This document shows positions 1 to 9,252 of a DNA stretch of 64,000 nt, one piece after another. How positions within the stretch are numbered: position 1 is the stretch's first letter; the number at the start of each line of letters is the position of its first letter. The notes under the pieces are model-generated. The model was not told where the DNA came from. It saw only the letters and a program-made list of their open reading frames with translations, and did no database searches. The position numbers and the translations under genes were made by a program. Location: positions 554,980 to 618,979 of the forward strand of contig NZ_LT985196.1 in assembly GCF_900289115.1 (NCBI RefSeq), given 5' to 3'. Source of the DNA: Janibacter massiliensis. Lineage in GTDB: Bacteria > Actinomycetota > Actinomycetes > Actinomycetales > Dermatophilaceae.

Positions 1-1
1 G

Positions 2-1810
2 GTGACGGACACGTCGGGGAGCGCCGTGCACCAGCGGGTCCGGTGGTGGTCCGCTCTGGCGATGCTGCGGACCCTCGCGTCCTCCCCGGCGGCCGCGGCG
101 GAGACCTTCCGCTCCCGGGCGGCTTCCGTGCAGGCTGAGGACCTGTCGACCGTCGACGCCCTCAGTCGGTCGCGGGTGTTCGACGCGGCGGACGACGAGG
201 CGGTCGAGGGCATGGACGTCTCCCCCGGCGCCGACCCGGGCACCGAGGCCGAGGGGGAACTCTCGTCCGCATCGCGCGAGCGCCGGACGCTGCGGGACCT
301 CGCGCGTCGGGCGGAGGCGCTGCGTGGCCCGACGGAGGACGCGAAGCTCGCCGTGGCGGTGCGCGAGGTCAAGCGCCTGCTCGCCGACGGGTACAACCCG
401 ATCGTGTTCTGCCGGTTCATCCAGACGGCCGAGTACGTCGCCGAGCACCTGAGCAACGCGCTCGGCAAGGGAATCGTCGTCGGGGCGGTGACCGGGACCC
501 TGCCGCCGGCGGAGCGCACCGAGCGCATCGCCGAGCTCACGGCGGACCCGGACAAGCGGCTCGTGCTCGTCGCCACCGACTGCTTGTCGGAGGGAGTCAA
601 CCTCCAGGAGCACTTCCAGGCGGTGCTCCACTACGACCTGGCGTGGAACCCGACGCGCCACGAGCAGCGCGAAGGCCGCGTCGACCGGTTCGGGCAGCGG
701 GCGAGGACGGTGCGGGCGCTGACGCTGTACGGCCCGGACACCCAGATCGACGGCATCGTCCTCGACGTCCTCATCCGACGGCACCGCGCCATCCGCAAGG
801 CGACGGGGGTGAGCGTGCCGGTCCCCGATCAGAACGACTCGGTCCTCGAGGCCCTGATGGAAGGCCTCCTCCTGCGGGGCGCGAGCGGCGACCAGCTGCT
901 GCTCGATGTCGATGTCTCGCGCGCGGACCACGACCTGGAGACAGCGTGGGAGTCCGCGGCGGCCAAGGAGAAGGACACCCGGACGAAGTACCAGCACGCG
1001 GCGCTGAAGCCGGAGGTCGTCGCCGACGAGGTCAACCGGATGCGTGAGGCCATCGGCACCGGCGCGGAGATCGAGCCGTTCGTCCGGTCGGTCCTCGTGG
1101 GGCTCGGCGGTCATATCACCGGCGACGCCGAGGACCGGCTCGAGGTCGCCACCGACACTCTCGACCCCGCGCTGCGGGACCTCCTGCCGCGCACCGGGCG
1201 CCACGGGTCGACCTTCGTCCGCACCGCACCCGCCCCGTCGGGCGCCGCGGCGCTGACGCGAACCGACCCGACCGTCGCCGCGGTGGCCCGCCACGTGCTC
1301 GAGTCGGCCTTGGACGCCAGCGTTCCGGGCGAACGTCTGGCCAGGCGGGCCGGGATCATCCGCACCACCGCCGTGACCGGACGGACGACGCTGCTGCTCG
1401 TGCGCTACCGCTTCCACCTCGATCTGCCGAGCCGGGAGAAGGGGACGCGCACGCTCGTCGCGGAGGACTGCGAGCTCCTCGCCTTCCGCGGAGCGCCGAG
1501 CAGCGCGCAGTGGCTCGACGCGGCGGAGACAAGCGCGCTCGCCGAGGCGCGGCCCGACGCGAACATCCCGCCGGACCAGGCGCGACAGGGCATCGCCACG
1601 ATGCTCGACCAGCTGCACCACGTCGAGGAGCACCTCACGGCACGGGCCGACGAGCGGGCGGCGGAGCTCGCCACCAGCCACGCCCGGGTCCGCGAAGGCG
1701 CGGGCGAGATCATCCGCGCGCTCAAGGTGCGTGCCGAGCACCCCGTCGACGTGCTCGGGGTCTACGTGTACCTGCCCGTCGTGGGCGCGACGAAGGGAGC
1801 CGGTTCGTGA
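2..1810 (+). CDS. drmD: SNF2-type helicase, DrmD-like, 5' truncated by window edge
   Basis: Carboxy-terminal part of a superfamily 2 helicase of SNF2 type. The frame is open to the first base, so the N-terminal ATP-binding lobe (Walker A, DExx) must lie before the window, and the GTG at base 2 is probably internal. After a weakly conserved linker comes the second RecA-like lobe at about residues 118-270: strand IVFCRFIQTAEYV, motif V in ATDCLSEGVNLQ, and motif VI with the arginine finger in QREGRVDRFGQ. A family-specific tail of about 330 residues follows. The layout, and the methylase coupled behind it, match the helicase DrmD of class 1 DISARM, which restricts phage DNA. The stop overlaps the next start as GTGA. 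A generic SNF2 restriction helicase cannot be excluded without the missing half. Confidence 0.8.
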   Translation: MTDTSGSAVHQRVRWWSALAMLRTLASSPAAAAETFRSRAASVQAEDLSTVDALSRSRVFDAADDEAVEGMDVSPGADPGTEAEGELSSASRERRTLRDLARRAEALRGPTEDAKLAVAVREVKRLLADGYNPIVFCRFIQTAEYVAEHLSNALGKGIVVGAVTGTLPPAERTERIAELTADPDKRLVLVATDCLSEGVNLQEHFQAVLHYDLAWNPTRHEQREGRVDRFGQRARTVRALTLYGPDTQIDGIVLDVLIRRHRAIRKATGVSVPVPDQNDSVLEALMEGLLLRGASGDQLLLDVDVSRADHDLETAWESAAAKEKDTRTKYQHAALKPEVVADEVNRMREAIGTGAEIEPFVRSVLVGLGGHITGDAEDRLEVATDTLDPALRDLLPRTGRHGSTFVRTAPAPSGAAALTRTDPTVAAVARHVLESALDASVPGERLARRAGIIRTTAVTGRTTLLLVRYRFHLDLPSREKGTRTLVAEDCELLAFRGAPSSAQWLDAAETSALAEARPDANIPPDQARQGIATMLDQLHHVEEHLTARADERAAELATSHARVREGAGEIIRALKVRAEHPVDVLGVYVYLPVVGATKGAGS

Positions 1811-4800
1811 AGGGCGACTTCTCGACCATCCGCACGGTCGGCACGACCCTCCCGGCGGAGCTCCTCGAGCGGGTCGTCGCCGGGGACACCCAGCTCGGCC
1901 GACTGTCGGCCGCGGACTACCACCTCGCCGCGGGCGAGACCCCCCGGGCGGCGGCGCACCGCGCGTGGTCGTACCTCAAGCAGGCGTGGGTCGGCTTCCG
2001 AGGACAGATCGAGGGCCGCCGGGACGACGACCCGCTCATCGGGGTGACCCGCGACCAGTGGCTGCACGTCGTGCTGCGCGAGCTCGACTACGGGCGGGTG
2101 CCGCAGACGCCGGCCGGCGGCATCGTCGTCGACGAGCGGGCCTATCCCGTCTCGCACGAGTGGGGGGCGCTCCCCATCCACCTGCTCGGGTGGAACGTCC
2201 CCCTGGACCGCAGGTCCAAGGGGGTGCCGGGAGCGGCGGACCGGGCGCCGCACGCGATGGTGCAGGAGCTGCTCAACCGGTCCGAGGATCGCCTGTGGGG
2301 GATCCTCGCGAACGGCCGGAGCCTGCGGCTGCTCCGCGACTCGACGAACCTCACCGGGGTCTCGTACGTCGAGTTCGACCTCGAGACGATGTTCGACCAC
2401 GACGTCTTCAGCGACTTCGTCGTCCTCTACCTCCTGTGCCACCAGTCCCGCTTCGAGGTCGGTGAGGGCCAGCCGCCGACGGCCTGCCCCATCGAGACGT
2501 GGCGGTCCACGGCCCGTGACCTCGGCGTCCGGGCGCGGCAGGAGCTACGCGAGGGGGTTGCCCGGGCGCTCGAGCTGCTCGGCAACGGCTTCCTCACCCA
2601 CCCGGCGAACACCGAGCTGCGACGCCGCCTGTCCACCGGGGAGATGACGCACACCGAGCTCCACCGCGAGCTCATGCAGCTGGTCTACCGGCTGCTCTTC
2701 CTCTTCGTCGTCGAGGACCGCCCCGAGCGGGACCTCATCCTCGATCCCGCGATCACCCCGGCGCAGCGCGAGCGCTGGTCGGTGTACTACTCCAGTCGGG
2801 TGCTCCGGCGCCGCGCCCTCGTGCTGCGCCGGACGCGTCACGGCGACGAGTGGCAGCGGACGTGGACGGTGCTGCGGGGGCTCGGCGGTGACGGGATCCC
2901 GGAGCTCGGCGTCACCGGGCTGGGTGGGCTCTTCGCGCCGACACCGGGCGAGACCCTGGCGGCGGAGGCACTCACTCGGGCCGATCGATCCGCCCCGCTG
3001 TGCCAGATCGGCAACGACTCCTTTCTCGCCGCGGTCCGTGCGCTGTCCGTGATCCGGCTCAAGGGGCAGCCGGAGCAGGTCGTCGACTTCGGTCGCCTGG
3101 GCGCCGAGGAGCTCGGGGGCATCTACGAGTCGCTGCTCGAGCTCGTCCCGCACCTGGACATGTCGACGTGGGCCCTCTCGTACGGCGAGTACCTGGGCAA
3201 CGATCGGAAGACGACCGGGTCGTACTACACCCCGAGCGATCTCATCGACCTCGTTCTCGACGAGGCGCTCGACCCGTTGCTCGACGAGGCGGAGCGCGCC
3301 GACGACCCGGAGGCCGCACTGCTGGCGATGACGGTGTGCGACCCGGCGTGCGGGTCCGGGCACTTCCTCGTCGCGGCCGCCCGACGGATCGCCGAACGGG
3401 TCGCACTGGTGCGTTCGGAGACGCGGGACCTCCTGCCGGGCGACCTCGACGCGGCGATGCGCGATGTCGTCGTCCGGTGCATCTACGGCGTCGACCTCCA
3501 GCCGATGGCCGCCCAGCTCGCGAAGGTCGCGCTGTGGCTCGAGTCGATGGAGCGCGGGAAGCCGCTCGCCTTCCTCGACCACCACATCAAGGTCGGCAAC
3601 TCCCTGCTCGGGGCGACTCCGGCGCTGCTGTCCCGGGGTGTGCCGGACGGCGCGTACGCGGTGCTCACCGGGGACGACAAGAAGGTCGCCGCGGCGCTGA
3701 AGAAGCAGAACCGCACCGAGCGGGTCGCCAAGCAGTCCACCCTCCTCAGCCAGGACGACGACGCCGAGGGGATCGAGATCGCGCCCGAGCGGGTGCGCGC
3801 ACTCCAGGCGGTCGTCCCGCAGCGCACCGCCGCCGAGGTCGCGGCGGTTGCCGAGCGGTTCCGCGCGCTGGAAAGCGACGACGAGATGACGCGCGCCCGG
3901 CGCGCCGCGGACACGTGGTGCTCCGCCTTCACCGCGCCGAAGGTCGATTCCAGCCGGGCAATCACCACGGAGACGGTGCGCAACGCTGCGCACGGCACGC
4001 TGCCGGCTGTGCTAGGCGAGATCGTGTCGGAGGAGGCGACCCGCTACCGCTTCTTCCACTGGCACCTCGAGTTCCCCGAGGTCTTCACCCCGCTGCCGGC
4101 GGACGACATCCCCGACGACGACCCGACCGGCTGGGCGGGCGGGTTCACGGCGATGCTCGGCAACCCGCCCTGGGACCGCGTGAAGCTGCAGGAGAAGGAG
4201 TTCTTCGCGCACCGGGACGCCGCCGTGGCCGCGGCTCCGAACGCCGCCGCACGCAAGCGGCTCATCACCGCGCTCGTGGAGTCGAACCCCACGCTGGCGG
4301 CGGAGTGGCAGGATGCTGTTCACCAGTCCGAGGCGACGAGCGCTCTGCTGCGGGTGTCGGGGCGGTTCCCCCTGTGCGGGACGGGGGATGTCAACACGTA
4401 CAGCGTCTTCGCCGAGCTGTTCCGCTCGTCGCTGTCCCCCGCCGGCCGCATGGGGATCATCACACCGACCGGCCTCGCAACGGATGCGACGACCTCAGCG
4501 TTCTTCGCCGACACGCTCCAGGCCCGGCGCCTCGGGACGTTCTACGACTTCGAGAACGAGGCGAAGATCTTCGCGGGCGTCCACAACCAGTTCCGCTTCG
4601 CGGTGACGTCGATGACCGGTGGAGTTCGTGCTGATCGCACGCGCCTCGCGTTTTACACCCGATTCATCGCCGACGTGCCCGATCGCCGGTTCGAGCTCAG
4701 CGCCGACGAGATCCTCCGGATCAACCCCAACACCGGGACACTTCCGCTGTTCCGTACCCGCCGGGATGCGGAGATCACCCTCGCGGTGTACCGCCGGTTC

Positions 4801-5844
4801 CCGGTTCTCATCGACGACGCGACCGGCACGAACCCCTGGGGTCTGCGCTTCATGCGGATGTTCGACATGGCCAACGACTCTGGTCTGTTCCGGACCGGCG
4901 AGCAGCTCGCGCAGGACGGGGCGGAGTTCGACGGGTGGGCGTGGACCTCCGGCCCCCGGCGCTGGGTCCCGTTGTACGAGGCGAAGATGCTCGGCCACTA
5001 CGACCATCGGTTTTCGACATACCGTGGCGCCACACAGGCGCAGCTGAACAAGGGCACGCTCCCCCACCCCGACGCGGCCGCCCACGACGACCCGTCGATG
5101 GAACCCTTGGCCCGCTACTGGATCCACGAACGCGAGGTCGACAAGCAGCTCGATAATCGCTGGGACCGCGACTGGCTCCTCGGCTGGCGCGACATCGCTC
5201 GCGCTAGCGATGCCCGGACCTGCGTACCGAGCGCAATGCCGATCTCAGCCGTCGGTGGTGGTTTCTACCTTGCGTTCCCAAGGCAGGGCGGCGACGGCCC
5301 TCTTCTTGAGGGCGTGTGGTCGAGCTTTGCGTATGACTTCCTCGCCCGACAGAAGGTGAGCGGCGCTCACCTCAACCTCTCGCCGATGAGGCAGCTGGCG
5401 TGCCCGACGCCGGGCGAGGTCGCGGCATCTCTCCGTGGCGTCGACTCGACGTCATACGCGGGTTGGCTGCGCCCGCGGGTGCTCGAGCTGACGTACACCT
5501 CGTGGCGCATGGCCCCGTTCGCGGTCGACTGCCTAGAGCTCCCCGACGGGACGGACCCCGGCCCGCCATTCCGGTGGATCCCGGAGCGACGGGAGCAGCT
5601 GCGCGCCGAGATCGACGCCGCGATGTTCCACCTCTACGGCATGCCCCGAGAGGACGTCGAGCACGTCATGGGTTCGTTCACCGTGGTCCGGAAGTACGAG
5701 CTGCGCGACCACGGCGAGTTCCGGACGAAGCGCCTCATCCTCGAGATCTACGACGCCATGGCCGACGCCGCCGCCCGCGGCACGGTCTACACCTCACCCC
5801 TCGACCCCCCGCCGGGGCATGGACCTCGGCACGGATCGCGGTAG
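1807..5844 (+). CDS. drmMI: Eco57I-class adenine-N6 DNA methyltransferase, DrmMI-like
   Basis: Large (1345 residues) DNA adenine methylase that would mark host DNA so the defence system spares it. The SAM-binding motif I is DPACGSGHF from residue 512, and the catalytic motif IV is NPPW from residue 786; both are typical of the Eco57I / type IIG class. The N-terminal 500 residues are helical and family-specific, resembling DrmMI of class 1 DISARM rather than a type IIG enzyme, and I see no nuclease motif fused to it. The GTG start at 1807 overlaps the helicase stop, and the following gene begins 9 bases after its TAG, so all are probably one transcript. In DISARM, drmA, drmB and drmC should follow; here they do not. 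Confidence 0.85.
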   Translation: MKGDFSTIRTVGTTLPAELLERVVAGDTQLGRLSAADYHLAAGETPRAAAHRAWSYLKQAWVGFRGQIEGRRDDDPLIGVTRDQWLHVVLRELDYGRVPQTPAGGIVVDERAYPVSHEWGALPIHLLGWNVPLDRRSKGVPGAADRAPHAMVQELLNRSEDRLWGILANGRSLRLLRDSTNLTGVSYVEFDLETMFDHDVFSDFVVLYLLCHQSRFEVGEGQPPTACPIETWRSTARDLGVRARQELREGVARALELLGNGFLTHPANTELRRRLSTGEMTHTELHRELMQLVYRLLFLFVVEDRPERDLILDPAITPAQRERWSVYYSSRVLRRRALVLRRTRHGDEWQRTWTVLRGLGGDGIPELGVTGLGGLFAPTPGETLAAEALTRADRSAPLCQIGNDSFLAAVRALSVIRLKGQPEQVVDFGRLGAEELGGIYESLLELVPHLDMSTWALSYGEYLGNDRKTTGSYYTPSDLIDLVLDEALDPLLDEAERADDPEAALLAMTVCDPACGSGHFLVAAARRIAERVALVRSETRDLLPGDLDAAMRDVVVRCIYGVDLQPMAAQLAKVALWLESMERGKPLAFLDHHIKVGNSLLGATPALLSRGVPDGAYAVLTGDDKKVAAALKKQNRTERVAKQSTLLSQDDDAEGIEIAPERVRALQAVVPQRTAAEVAAVAERFRALESDDEMTRARRAADTWCSAFTAPKVDSSRAITTETVRNAAHGTLPAVLGEIVSEEATRYRFFHWHLEFPEVFTPLPADDIPDDDPTGWAGGFTAMLGNPPWDRVKLQEKEFFAHRDAAVAAAPNAAARKRLITALVESNPTLAAEWQDAVHQSEATSALLRVSGRFPLCGTGDVNTYSVFAELFRSSLSPAGRMGIITPTGLATDATTSAFFADTLQARRLGTFYDFENEAKIFAGVHNQFRFAVTSMTGGVRADRTRLAFYTRFIADVPDRRFELSADEILRINPNTGTLPLFRTRRDAEITLAVYRRFPVLIDDATGTNPWGLRFMRMFDMANDSGLFRTGEQLAQDGAEFDGWAWTSGPRRWVPLYEAKMLGHYDHRFSTYRGATQAQLNKGTLPHPDAAAHDDPSMEPLARYWIHEREVDKQLDNRWDRDWLLGWRDIARASDARTCVPSAMPISAVGGGFYLAFPRQGGDGPLLEGVWSSFAYDFLARQKVSGAHLNLSPMRQLACPTPGEVAASLRGVDSTSYAGWLRPRVLELTYTSWRMAPFAVDCLELPDGTDPGPPFRWIPERREQLRAEIDAAMFHLYGMPREDVEHVMGSFTVVRKYELRDHGEFRTKRLILEIYDAMADAAARGTVYTSPLDPPPGHGPRHGSR

Positions 5845-5852
5845 GGGTACTG

Positions 5853-7046
5853 GTGCTCGTCTATCCCGTCGACGTCGAGTCACACAGCGACGACCTCCTC
5901 TGCACCGCCGTCAGGCAGCAGCTCGCCCAGCCGCTGACCCCCGATATCGGCCCGGTGCCCGCGCTTGACCGTCCGCTGCGTACGCGAGTCCCCGACATCC
6001 TCCTCCGTCTCGGGCTGGTGATGTCTGCGCAGGGACGAACCGGCGGAGGTCGGACACGCTCAACCGACGCGCTGTGGCCGATTCTCAAGTACTTCCACTT
6101 CTTCCGTCGTTCCCGCCGAGGCGGACTGCTGGCGGGACCCGACGCTGCCCGTTATCGACATCACAGCCGCGGCGCCGTCTCAGACGAGCTCGGCATGGCG
6201 TTCAGTCTCCTTGCGGCTGAAAGATGGATCGTGGACGCCGGTCTGATCCCAGGCAACATCGTTGACCTCGAACGCCACCCGGGGCCGCTGGCCCTCAACC
6301 TCGCCAGAGGCCGGCGCCCCGATTTCGGTTACGAGGCATTCGACCTCGGGACCATGACCCCGAGGTGGCTCACAGTCGAGGCCAAAGGAGCATCCGCGCC
6401 CGCGTCCGAGACGCGCGCGGCGAAGCAATTGGCTGACGCGCACGGGCAAATCACAGCGCTGCCCAACATCAGCGGGCTCGCATCGGTGACCTTCACCGGT
6501 CGTGGCCCCGTGTCCATCTGGGCCGTCGCCGCACCCGCGGAGGAACCGCTCGATCCCGTGCTTGCGGATTTCTTCAAGTTCTCTGCAGGTCGACGACGTC
6601 ACCGGCCCGAGGCGCGCCTACGTCATTCGATCAGCGCTCTCGCCGCGTGGTCAGGGGTGAACATGCTTCTAGGTCAGGAACGTGAGGCCCCGGTCGAATA
6701 CACCTCATTACGGGACGAGTGGATGGGCCACCTCGACGTCTACGGCCGCAGAGGGCAGCTCGAGGGTCTGGAGATCTTTCGCGGGATCGATGCCCCCCTG
6801 GCCGAGTCGTTGCTCAAGGGAGACGTCGACATGTACCTCTCCGCACGTGTGCAATTGGCCGAACAGTGGTTCGCACGTCAGTCGAGGATCGATGAAGATG
6901 ACTACCGTGAGCTCTATGAGCCCGGCTCGACAACGTGGGTGACCGCCCTTGCGCCCAACGGTGCGATCCTGGCGATCCGCGGTCGGGTGAAGGTGCCCGA
7001 ACGCGATCCCCGAGCGACGAGACTGGAGGAGATGGACGATGAGTGA
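5853..7046 (+). CDS. Unrecognised defence protein with PD-(D/E)XK nuclease signature
   Basis: I do not recognise the family of this 397-residue protein. It does contain the core order of the restriction-endonuclease fold: a helix with an acidic residue (SDELGMAF, E112), then RPDF with D157, then a beta strand reading LTVEAKG with E176 and K178, i.e. D-(18)-E-A-K, followed by a helix rich in A, K and Q. That is the catalytic PD-(D/E)XK arrangement, so a DNA-cleaving effector is likely (inference). The first 100 residues are basic and may bind DNA. GTG at 5853 is the first usable start after the methylase stop; GTG 6018 or ATG 6021 would drop 55-56 residues. The end overlaps the mcrB-like start by 8 bases (7039-7046), implying co-translation. 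Confidence 0.65.
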   Translation: MLVYPVDVESHSDDLLCTAVRQQLAQPLTPDIGPVPALDRPLRTRVPDILLRLGLVMSAQGRTGGGRTRSTDALWPILKYFHFFRRSRRGGLLAGPDAARYRHHSRGAVSDELGMAFSLLAAERWIVDAGLIPGNIVDLERHPGPLALNLARGRRPDFGYEAFDLGTMTPRWLTVEAKGASAPASETRAAKQLADAHGQITALPNISGLASVTFTGRGPVSIWAVAAPAEEPLDPVLADFFKFSAGRRRHRPEARLRHSISALAAWSGVNMLLGQEREAPVEYTSLRDEWMGHLDVYGRRGQLEGLEIFRGIDAPLAESLLKGDVDMYLSARVQLAEQWFARQSRIDEDDYRELYEPGSTTWVTALAPNGAILAIRGRVKVPERDPRATRLEEMDDE

Positions 7047-9252
7047 GAGCGTGCGCAAGGAAGTTCTGATCGCAGCCCTCATCGACGTCCTCCGTGAGTC
7101 GCACGGGCACCTGCCTGCGTCCCAGGCCATCGAGGCGGTGCGGCAACGCGTCGAGCTGACCGAATACGAGCTCAGCCGGAACCCGAGCGGCCACGAGCGG
7201 TTCGACACCTTCCTCCGGTGGGAGTCCTCCGGGCTCGTCACCCTCGGGTGGATCGTCAAGGAGTACGACGGCTGGGTCGTCACCGAGGCCGGTCGCGCGG
7301 CGATGTCCGCGCCCCGTCCCGAGAACGGCTGGTACCGCTTCTACCAAGAGCTGTACAGGCGCGAGAAGGCCCGCCTCCGGTTGGAGGAGCGACGAACGGC
7401 TGCCGAGCTAACCATCGCCACGGCGCTCGACCTCCTCGAACCTGGCACGTGGACGGGTCTGGACGACCTCGTGAGCTGCGTCGAGACCGACGAGGACGCT
7501 GTCGTGACGTGGCTCGCCGCGCACCAAGGAGCTGCGACGCGACGCGTGCTCGGCGCCGAGGGCCAGGTCCTCGACCGCCCGCGATGGCGACCGGACGACG
7601 ACGCCGACTCCATACGCGCAGCGCTCGTCGCTGAGGGGTTGCAGTTCGACCCGGCCACCGGTCGGGCGAGCCTTGCCGGCCACCTCGGGCGGGAGGACCT
7701 CTTGCCAGACGAGGGAGACCCGGAGACGACGACGCGCGCGTGGCTGGTGCGCGGGTCGAACGTGTCCGGCAAGGACATGGTGCCGACCTGGCTGCGGGAG
7801 TCCTTCGTCTCCCTCGCCGCGACCCACCTCCGCACACTGAGCCTTCCGGTGGAACGGCGGCAGATCGCCGAGGCCGTCGAGATCGATTACGCGTCGCAGT
7901 CGTACAACCAGCGGTCCAACCGCTTGCGGTCGTTCGACCTGTTTCTCAACCGGATGTCGATCGACGACGTCGTCGTGACGGTGAAGGGGAGCGACCTCGT
8001 CATCGGCCATCTGATCAGCGAGCCGACGCAGGTCGCCTCGTCCGGCGGGCTGAGCAACCTGAGGCGTGAGGTTCGGTGGGAGAACCCCGATCGACCGGTG
8101 CCGTTCAGCGACCTACCCGAGGGCGTCAAGGCACGGCTGAAGTCCCAGGACGACGTCATCGACCTGACGACCCAGCTCGACGCCCTCCGCGAGCTCGCGG
8201 GGGAGACGACTAAGGACGAGACGGCCGAGGTCCCGGACGCCCCGCAGACCGCAGACCTCCAGGACCCGACGCAGGACCTCGCCGACGAGCTGCACGTCGA
8301 CCTCGAGTGGCTGCAGAAGACGACCCGGTTGCTCCGCCAGCGGAAGCAGATCATCTTCTACGGGCCCCCAGGCACGGGGAAGACGTACGTCGCGCAGAAG
8401 CTTGCCGAGGCCGTCACCGACGCGGACGCCGTGAAGCTCATCCAGTTCCACCCGGCGTACACGTACGAGGACTTCTTCGAGGGGTACCGCCCGACGCCGA
8501 ACGCGGCTGGCGACGGGGTCCAGCTCGCACTCCGGCCGGGGCCGTTCCGCAAGCTCGTCGACCGCGCCTCGGACAACCCAGGCACGGCCTACATCCTCAT
8601 CGTCGACGAGATCAACAGGGCCAACCTCGCCAAGGTGTTCGGTGAGCTGTACTTCCTCCTGGAGTACCGCAAGCACCCGATCGACCTGCTGTACGCCGAG
8701 CCCGATGCCGAGCCGTTCATCATGCCGCCGAACGTCTTCATCATCGGGACGATGAACACGGCCGACCGATCCATCGCGCTCGTCGATGCGGCCATGCGCA
8801 GACGGTTCGCCTTCCTCCCGATGCACCCGGACGAGCGGCCGACCGCGGGGCTGCTGCGGCGGTGGCTGGCGGCGAAGGGCGGCGACACCGAGCTCGCCGA
8901 CATCCACGACGAGCTGAACAGCCGAATCGACGACGCCGAGTTCAAGATCGGACCGTCGTACTTCATGCGGGATGAGGTCGCCGAGGAGGGCGGGCTCGAG
9001 CTGATGTGGGAGACGTCGATCGTCCCGCTGCTCGAAGAGCACTACTTCGGGGACTCTCAGGTCGACGTCGGTAGGCGGTTCTCGTTGGACGACGTTCGCA
9101 GGTCTGCGCGCCGTCTCCGCGAGCCGTCCGCCTCGCCGGCCGAGGGATCGACCGAGGGCCAGTCGTTCGATAGCACCGGCGGGGCAGCTGGCGCTCCGGA
9201 GCCCGGCGACGTTGACGCGCCCGGTGTGGACGAGGGCGCCGGTGACGCCTGA
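7039..9252 (+). CDS. mcrB: McrB-like AAA+ GTPase with N-terminal winged helix and EVE/PUA-like reader
   Basis: Motor subunit of a modification-dependent (type IV) restriction system, 737 residues. Residues 1-90 look like the Mrr-type winged helix. About 232-385 resemble an EVE/PUA-superfamily module: AWLVRG near the start, a ..FDLFLNRMSIDDVVVTVKG.. core with a bulky-acidic-VV pattern, then REVRWE and a closing VKARLKSQDDVI. Such modules flip out and read modified bases. The AAA+ domain has Walker A GPPGTGKT at 442-449, Walker B ILIVDEIN with D523 and E524, and the McrB signature GTMNTADRS near 570-580 followed by RRRF. The last 50 residues are acidic and disordered. ATG 7039 overlaps the previous gene by 8 bases, and mcrC starts inside its 3' end. 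Confidence 0.85.
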   Translation: MSESVRKEVLIAALIDVLRESHGHLPASQAIEAVRQRVELTEYELSRNPSGHERFDTFLRWESSGLVTLGWIVKEYDGWVVTEAGRAAMSAPRPENGWYRFYQELYRREKARLRLEERRTAAELTIATALDLLEPGTWTGLDDLVSCVETDEDAVVTWLAAHQGAATRRVLGAEGQVLDRPRWRPDDDADSIRAALVAEGLQFDPATGRASLAGHLGREDLLPDEGDPETTTRAWLVRGSNVSGKDMVPTWLRESFVSLAATHLRTLSLPVERRQIAEAVEIDYASQSYNQRSNRLRSFDLFLNRMSIDDVVVTVKGSDLVIGHLISEPTQVASSGGLSNLRREVRWENPDRPVPFSDLPEGVKARLKSQDDVIDLTTQLDALRELAGETTKDETAEVPDAPQTADLQDPTQDLADELHVDLEWLQKTTRLLRQRKQIIFYGPPGTGKTYVAQKLAEAVTDADAVKLIQFHPAYTYEDFFEGYRPTPNAAGDGVQLALRPGPFRKLVDRASDNPGTAYILIVDEINRANLAKVFGELYFLLEYRKHPIDLLYAEPDAEPFIMPPNVFIIGTMNTADRSIALVDAAMRRRFAFLPMHPDERPTAGLLRRWLAAKGGDTELADIHDELNSRIDDAEFKIGPSYFMRDEVAEEGGLELMWETSIVPLLEEHYFGDSQVDVGRRFSLDDVRRSARRLREPSASPAEGSTEGQSFDSTGGAAGAPEPGDVDAPGVDEGAGDA

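Noticed and set aside
2..5844. Complete class 1 DISARM system
   Set aside because: Only drmD- and drmMI-like genes are visible; drmA, drmB and drmC do not follow them.
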